Positions 59,889-64,000 of a stretch of DNA of 64,000 nt are shown one piece after another; the first letter of the stretch is position 1, and every line of letters begins with the position of its first letter. The notes below the pieces were generated by a model. The model saw only the letters and a list, made by a program, of their open reading frames with translations. It was not told the origin of the DNA and did not search any database. The DNA is from Bradyrhizobium sp. CIAT3101. GTDB taxonomy: Bacteria > Pseudomonadota > Alphaproteobacteria > Rhizobiales > Xanthobacteraceae. The stretch covers positions 9,135,001 to 9,199,000 of the forward strand of contig NZ_CP121634.1 in NCBI RefSeq assembly GCF_029714945.1, read 5' to 3'. The translations under genes were made by a program, and so were the position numbers.

Positions 59889-62800
59889 TTAAGCCACCGC
59901 CTCCGGCGGCTTCCCCTCGTTCTTCCCCTCGGCCAGGTTCCGCACCACCACATAGAAGATCGGCGTGAACAGCAGTCCGAACAGCGTGACGCCGATCATG
60001 CCGAAGAACACGGCGACGCCGACGGCCTGACGCATCTCCGAGCCGGAGCCGGACGAGATCACCAGCGGCAGCACGCCGAGGATGAAGGCGAAGGACGTCA
60101 TCAGGATCGGTCGCAGCCGCAACCGACAGGCTTCGATCACGGCCTCGAGCCGCGGCTTGCCTTCCTTTTCGATATCGCGTGCGAACTCGACGATCAGGAT
60201 CGCGTTTTTCGCCGCCAATCCCACCAGCACGACGAAGCCGATCTGGGTCAGGATGTTGACGTCCTGGCCCATGATGCGCACGCCGATGGTGGCCGCGAGC
60301 AGACACATCGGCACGATCAGGATCACCGCAAACGGCAGCGTCCAGCTGCCATATTGCGCGGCGAGCACGAGATAGACGAACAGCACGCAGATCGGGAACA
60401 CGTAGAGACCGGCATTGCCGCCGGTGACCTGCTGATAGGACAGGTCCGTCCACTCGAACGTAAACCCGCTCGGCAGGATGTCGTCAGCGAGCTTCTTGAT
60501 GGTGTTGAGCGCGGTGGTCGAACTCGTACCCGGCGCCGGCTCACCCTGCAATTCGGACGCCGCGTAGAGATTGTAGCGCGCGACGCGGTCCGGTCCCGAG
60601 ACATCCTTGAAGTCGACCACGCTGCCGAGCATCACCATGTCGCCGGAGGCATTTCGCGTGCGCAAGCGCGCGAGATCGGCGGGCTCTTTCCGGAACGGGA
60701 AATCAGCCTGCGCGGTGACGTGATAGGTGCGGCCGAACAGGTTGAAGTCGTTGACATAGGTCGATCCGAAATAGGTCTGGATCGTGTCGTTGATGTTGGC
60801 GATGGGCACGCCGAGCTTCTGTGCCTTGGTGCGGTCGATGTCGACGAACAACTGCGGCGTGTTGGCCGAGAACGGCGAGAACACCGTGGGGCCGAGCAGC
60901 AAGGGCGATTTGCGCGCAGCGGCGACGAGTTCGTCGGTCGCCGATGCCAGCAGCTCGGGCCCGCGGCCCTGGCGGTCCTGGATGCGGATGGTGAAGCCGC
61001 CGCCGGTGCCGATGCCGGGCACGGCCGGCGGCGGAATGACGATGATGAAGGCGCCCTGGATCGCGGAGAGACGCTTGCGCAACTCGCCGGTGATCGCGTT
61101 CGCCGTCAGCCCCTTCTTCAGCCGCACCTCGGGTTCCTCGAACACCGGGAACAGTGCCGCCGCGTTGCCGGCCTGCGTGCGTGTCGCGCCGGAGAAGCCG
61201 GCGAAGGCGGCCACGCGGACGATGCCCGGCGTATCCAGCGAGATCCGCTCGATCTCGCGCACGATCTCGGTCGTGCGCGCCAGCGATGCCGCGCCTGGCA
61301 ATTGCACCGAGATGATGACGTAGCCGCGGTCCTGTGCCGGGATGAAGCCCTGCGACGTGGTCGCGATCAGCCAGCCGGCGCTGCCGATCAGCACGACATA
61401 GATCAGGATCATCACCACCGCGTGTCGGATCACGAAATTGGCGAGGCCGGCATAGCCGTGCGCCAACCGATCGAACAGACGGTTGAAGGCACCGGTGAAG
61501 GCGTTCCAGCCACGCGCGAGCAGATTCCAGGCGGCAGGCGGCCGCTTCTCCTCATGCGGGGTGAGGATCTGCGAGGCCAGCGCCGGCGACAGCGTCAGCG
61601 AGCAGAAGCAGGAGATCGCCGTCGCGACCGCGATGGTGACAGCGAATTGCTGGAAGAATTGCCCGGAGATACCGCCCAGGAACGCCGTCGGTACGAACAC
61701 CGCACAGAGCACCAGCGCAATCGAGACCAGCGCACCGCCGACCTCCTCCATCGTCTTCAGCGCAGCGTCGCGCCGGCTCAAGCCGTGCTCAAGATGCCGT
61801 TCGACATTTTCGACCACGACGATGGCATCGTCGACGACGATGCCGACCGCGAGCACGAGCCCGAACAAAGTGAGATTGTTGATGGAGAAGCCGAGCGCCG
61901 CCATCACCGCGAAGGTGCCGACCAGCGAGACCGGGATCGCGATGATCGGAATGATCGCGGGACGCCAGCCCTGCAGGAACACCAGCACGACGATGACCAC
62001 GAGCAGCATGGCTTCGTAGATGGTCTTGATCAGCTCGTGGACGGACTGTGCGATGAACTCGGTCGGATTGTAGCCGATGTTGTAGTCGAGCCCCTTCGGA
62101 AAGCTCGTCTTGAGCGTCGCCATCGTGTCGGAGATGTTCTTTGCCGTCGCCAGCGCATTCGATCCCGGCCGCTGCGTCACCAGCATGGCGACCGCGGATT
62201 TGCGCAGCAGGAAGCTGTTGGTCGAATAGGCGAGAGCACCGAGCTCGATACGGGCGACGTCGCGCAGCCGCACCGTGCGGCCGTCGGAGCCGGCCTTGAT
62301 CAGGATGTCCTCGAACTGCTTCTGGTCCTTCAGGCGTCCGGTGAAAACCAGATTGGGTTGAAAGGCGCGGTCGGCGATCGGCGGCTCGGCGATCTGGCCG
62401 CCGGCGATCTGCACGTTCTGCGCACGGATCGCGGCCAGCACCTCGGTCGAGGTCAGGCCGAGATTGGCGATGCGGTCGGGATCGAGCCAGAGCCGCATCG
62501 AATAGTCGCGCGCGCCGAAGATCTGGATGTCGCCGACGCCGTCGATGCGCAGCAGTTGGTCGCGGACCTGGAGCAGCGCGTAGTTGGAGATGTAGAGCTG
62601 GTCGAACGTGTCGTCAGGCGACAGCATGAACACGACCATCAAAATGTCGGGCGAGTTCTTGCGGGTGACGACGCCATTGCGCTGCACCTCGTCCGGCAGC
62701 TGCGGCTGCGCGATCGCGACGCGGTTTTGCACCAGCACCTGGGCCTTGTCGAGGTCGGTGCCGAGCTTGAAGGTGACGGTGATGGTGAGCTGACCGTTCG

Positions 62801-63056
62801 AGGTCGCCTGGCTGTAGAGATACAGCATGTCCTCGACGCCGTTGATCTGCTGCTCGATCGGAGCGGCGACGGTGTCGGACACGGTCTGGGCCGAGGCGCC
62901 CGGATATTGCGTGGTGACGACGACGGTCGGCGGCACCACTTGCGGATATTCGGAGACCGGCAGCGTCGAATAGGCGAGCGCACCGACGATCAGCAGCACG
63001 ATCGACAGCACCATCGCCAGAATGGGCTGGTTGATGGAGAGACGGCCAAGATTCAT
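59889..63056 (-). CDS. RND multidrug efflux pump, inner-membrane permease (AcrB-like)
   Basis: The 1055 aa protein has 12 helices and two large periplasmic loops. The start MNLGRLSINQPILAMVLSI, the proton-relay Asp pair in AVGIVVDDAIVVVENVER (near 410) and the second-half GFVVLVGLAAKNAILIVEFA are typical of HAE-1 pumps. It exports hydrophobic compounds with the adaptor encoded just upstream. Its ATG overlaps the adaptor stop (ATGA). No outer-membrane channel gene is in the window. Confidence 0.95.
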   Translation of the reverse strand: MNLGRLSINQPILAMVLSIVLLIVGALAYSTLPVSEYPQVVPPTVVVTTQYPGASAQTVSDTVAAPIEQQINGVEDMLYLYSQATSNGQLTITVTFKLGTDLDKAQVLVQNRVAIAQPQLPDEVQRNGVVTRKNSPDILMVVFMLSPDDTFDQLYISNYALLQVRDQLLRIDGVGDIQIFGARDYSMRLWLDPDRIANLGLTSTEVLAAIRAQNVQIAGGQIAEPPIADRAFQPNLVFTGRLKDQKQFEDILIKAGSDGRTVRLRDVARIELGALAYSTNSFLLRKSAVAMLVTQRPGSNALATAKNISDTMATLKTSFPKGLDYNIGYNPTEFIAQSVHELIKTIYEAMLLVVIVVLVFLQGWRPAIIPIIAIPVSLVGTFAVMAALGFSINNLTLFGLVLAVGIVVDDAIVVVENVERHLEHGLSRRDAALKTMEEVGGALVSIALVLCAVFVPTAFLGGISGQFFQQFAVTIAVATAISCFCSLTLSPALASQILTPHEEKRPPAAWNLLARGWNAFTGAFNRLFDRLAHGYAGLANFVIRHAVVMILIYVVLIGSAGWLIATTSQGFIPAQDRGYVIISVQLPGAASLARTTEIVREIERISLDTPGIVRVAAFAGFSGATRTQAGNAAALFPVFEEPEVRLKKGLTANAITGELRKRLSAIQGAFIIVIPPPAVPGIGTGGGFTIRIQDRQGRGPELLASATDELVAAARKSPLLLGPTVFSPFSANTPQLFVDIDRTKAQKLGVPIANINDTIQTYFGSTYVNDFNLFGRTYHVTAQADFPFRKEPADLARLRTRNASGDMVMLGSVVDFKDVSGPDRVARYNLYAASELQGEPAPGTSSTTALNTIKKLADDILPSGFTFEWTDLSYQQVTGGNAGLYVFPICVLFVYLVLAAQYGSWTLPFAVILIVPMCLLAATIGVRIMGQDVNILTQIGFVVLVGLAAKNAILIVEFARDIEKEGKPRLEAVIEACRLRLRPILMTSFAFILGVLPLVISSGSGSEMRQAVGVAVFFGMIGVTLFGLLFTPIFYVVVRNLAEGKNEGKPPEAVA

Positions 63057-64000
63057 GACTTGCCACCAGCCGGCGCTTGAGCGGTCTTCGGGGCGACCTT
63101 GGCGCCGACACGGGCGCGCTGGATGCCGTTGACGATGACGCGGTCCTCCGCCGTCAGCCCTTCGCGGATCACGCGCAGGCCGTCGTCGAGGGGACCGAGC
63201 ACCACCGGCCGCGCTTCCACCGTGTCGTCGGGCTTGACCACGAACACGATCTTGCGCGACTGGTCGGTCGCGACCGCAACATCGGGGATCAACAGCGCCT
63301 CGTAAGGCGCGCTGCCGATCAGGCGGACGCGACCGAACTGGCCGGGCAGGATCGAAAGATCGGTGTTCTTGACCACGGCGCGGCTGCGCAGCGTGCCGGT
63401 GGAGACATCGAGCCGGTTGTCGAGGAAGTTGATGGCGCCGTCATGCGACGGCTTGGTCTCGCCGGCCAGCGTCACCTGCACCGGGTTCGCAGTATCGCGC
63501 GAGCTCGGACGCTTACCCTCGAACCATAGCTTGCTGTACTTGATGAAGGTCGTCTCATCCATGTCGAAATAGATGTAGATCGGGTCGAGCGAGACGATCG
63601 AGGTCAGCAGCGTCGAGGTGCCGGTGTCGCTGCCCTGCACGAGGTTGCCGGGGCTGACGAGATGGCGGCTGACGCGGCCGGTGAGCGGCGCGGTCACGTG
63701 CGTGAACTCGATGTTGAGCCGGGCGGCCTTCAGCGCGCCTTCGGCCTGGGTCTCGGCAGCGTGCGCGGCCTGCAAGGCCTGGCGGCGCTGGTCGACGACC
63801 TGTTCGGACACTGCGCTGGTCTGCACCAGGTTCAGGCCGCGATCGAGCTCGCGCTTGGCGAGCTCCACCTTGGCGCGGGCGTCGGAGAGCTGGCCGTCCG
63901 CCTGCTCGGCCACCGCCTCGAACGGGCGCGGGTCGATGACATAGAGCAGGTCGCCCTGATGCACGATCGCACCGTCCTGGAACTCGACGGAGTTGACGAA
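63053..64000 (-). CDS. RND efflux periplasmic adaptor (membrane fusion protein), C-terminal part
   Basis: The visible 315 codons run off the window end, so the signal peptide and first part are missing. The lipoyl half-motif GAIVHQGDLLYVIDPRPFEA, the coiled-coil hairpin (AKVELAKRELDRGLNLVQ ... QALQAAHAAETQAEGAL), LTGRVSRHLVSPGNLV and the beta-barrel VVLGPLDDGLRVIREGL are typical of AcrA-like adaptors. It is co-transcribed with the RND permease (4 bp overlap). Confidence 0.93.
   Translation of the reverse strand, partial: FVNSVEFQDGAIVHQGDLLYVIDPRPFEAVAEQADGQLSDARAKVELAKRELDRGLNLVQTSAVSEQVVDQRRQALQAAHAAETQAEGALKAARLNIEFTHVTAPLTGRVSRHLVSPGNLVQGSDTGTSTLLTSIVSLDPIYIYFDMDETTFIKYSKLWFEGKRPSSRDTANPVQVTLAGETKPSHDGAINFLDNRLDVSTGTLRSRAVVKNTDLSILPGQFGRVRLIGSAPYEALLIPDVAVATDQSRKIVFVVKPDDTVEARPVVLGPLDDGLRVIREGLTAEDRVIVNGIQRARVGAKVAPKTAQAPAGGKS

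Noticed and set aside
59859..63080. A 1073-codon open frame on the plus strand opposite the RND permease gene
   Set aside because: It is His/Arg/Asp-rich low-complexity sequence mirroring the third-position GC bias of the real gene on the minus strand, whose helices and Asp motif are unmistakable.

Overview
The window reads as chromosomal DNA of a high-GC alphaproteobacterium of the Bradyrhizobium/Rhodopseudomonas group, most likely a Bradyrhizobium. The signs are the uniform high GC, many solute-binding-protein genes, a CYP199A-type P450 next to a feruloyl-CoA synthase, a sox cluster, and numerous palindromic intergenic repeats. The genus is inferred from recalled families and repeat style, not from a database search. 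I see no rRNA, tRNA, CRISPR array, insertion sequence or phage gene.

Layout. 1-7834: aromatic-acid region. It holds a partial solute-binding protein (SBP), a type II NADH dehydrogenase-like flavoprotein, a branched-chain-type SBP directly downstream of a CYP199A-like P450, a divergent MarR regulator, feruloyl-CoA synthase, and a second divergent MarR regulator resembling CouR. 8029-18454: a nitrogen-scavenging locus. Allophanate hydrolase (AtzF-like) faces a long minus-strand operon encoding a Tat-exported peptide-type SBP, two permeases, a double ATPase, AtzG-, AtzE- and AtzH-like proteins and a GntR regulator. Together these cover every step from 1-carboxybiuret to ammonia and CO2, but no cyanuric acid hydrolase is present. 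18861-21299: an APH-fold kinase-like protein and an orphan UgpB.

21502-27060: a signalling operon made of a TRAP-type SBP without permeases, a membrane histidine kinase, a REC-DUF3369-kinase hybrid and an OmpR-type regulator. 27390-28001: an ECF sigma factor without an adjacent anti-sigma gene, surrounded by repeated CGAAAC motifs and followed by a strong terminator. 28309-32576: a CcdA/thioredoxin pair, an unknown membrane protein, an L,D-transpeptidase and an orphan amino-acid SBP. 32763-42381: an acyl-CoA dehydrogenase pair, a carboxymuconolactone decarboxylase-like protein, a VOC protein, two MFS transporters, an S9 peptidase and a DUF938 methyltransferase.

42606-48489: sulfur oxidation, soxXYZAKB-dsrE followed by a persulfide dioxygenase-rhodanese fusion; SoxCD is absent here. 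48577-64000: a small acidic protein, an MFS transporter, a D-aminoacylase-type amidohydrolase, another MFS transporter, an AttEFGH-like ABC module with a secreted lipocalin-like protein, a MAPEG protein, a second branched-chain-type SBP, and an RND efflux pump whose adaptor gene runs off the end.

Recurrent themes are SBP genes without their own permeases and at least six families of intergenic palindromes. Two palindromes lie inside the nitrogen-locus ABC operon, where they could set differential gene expression.
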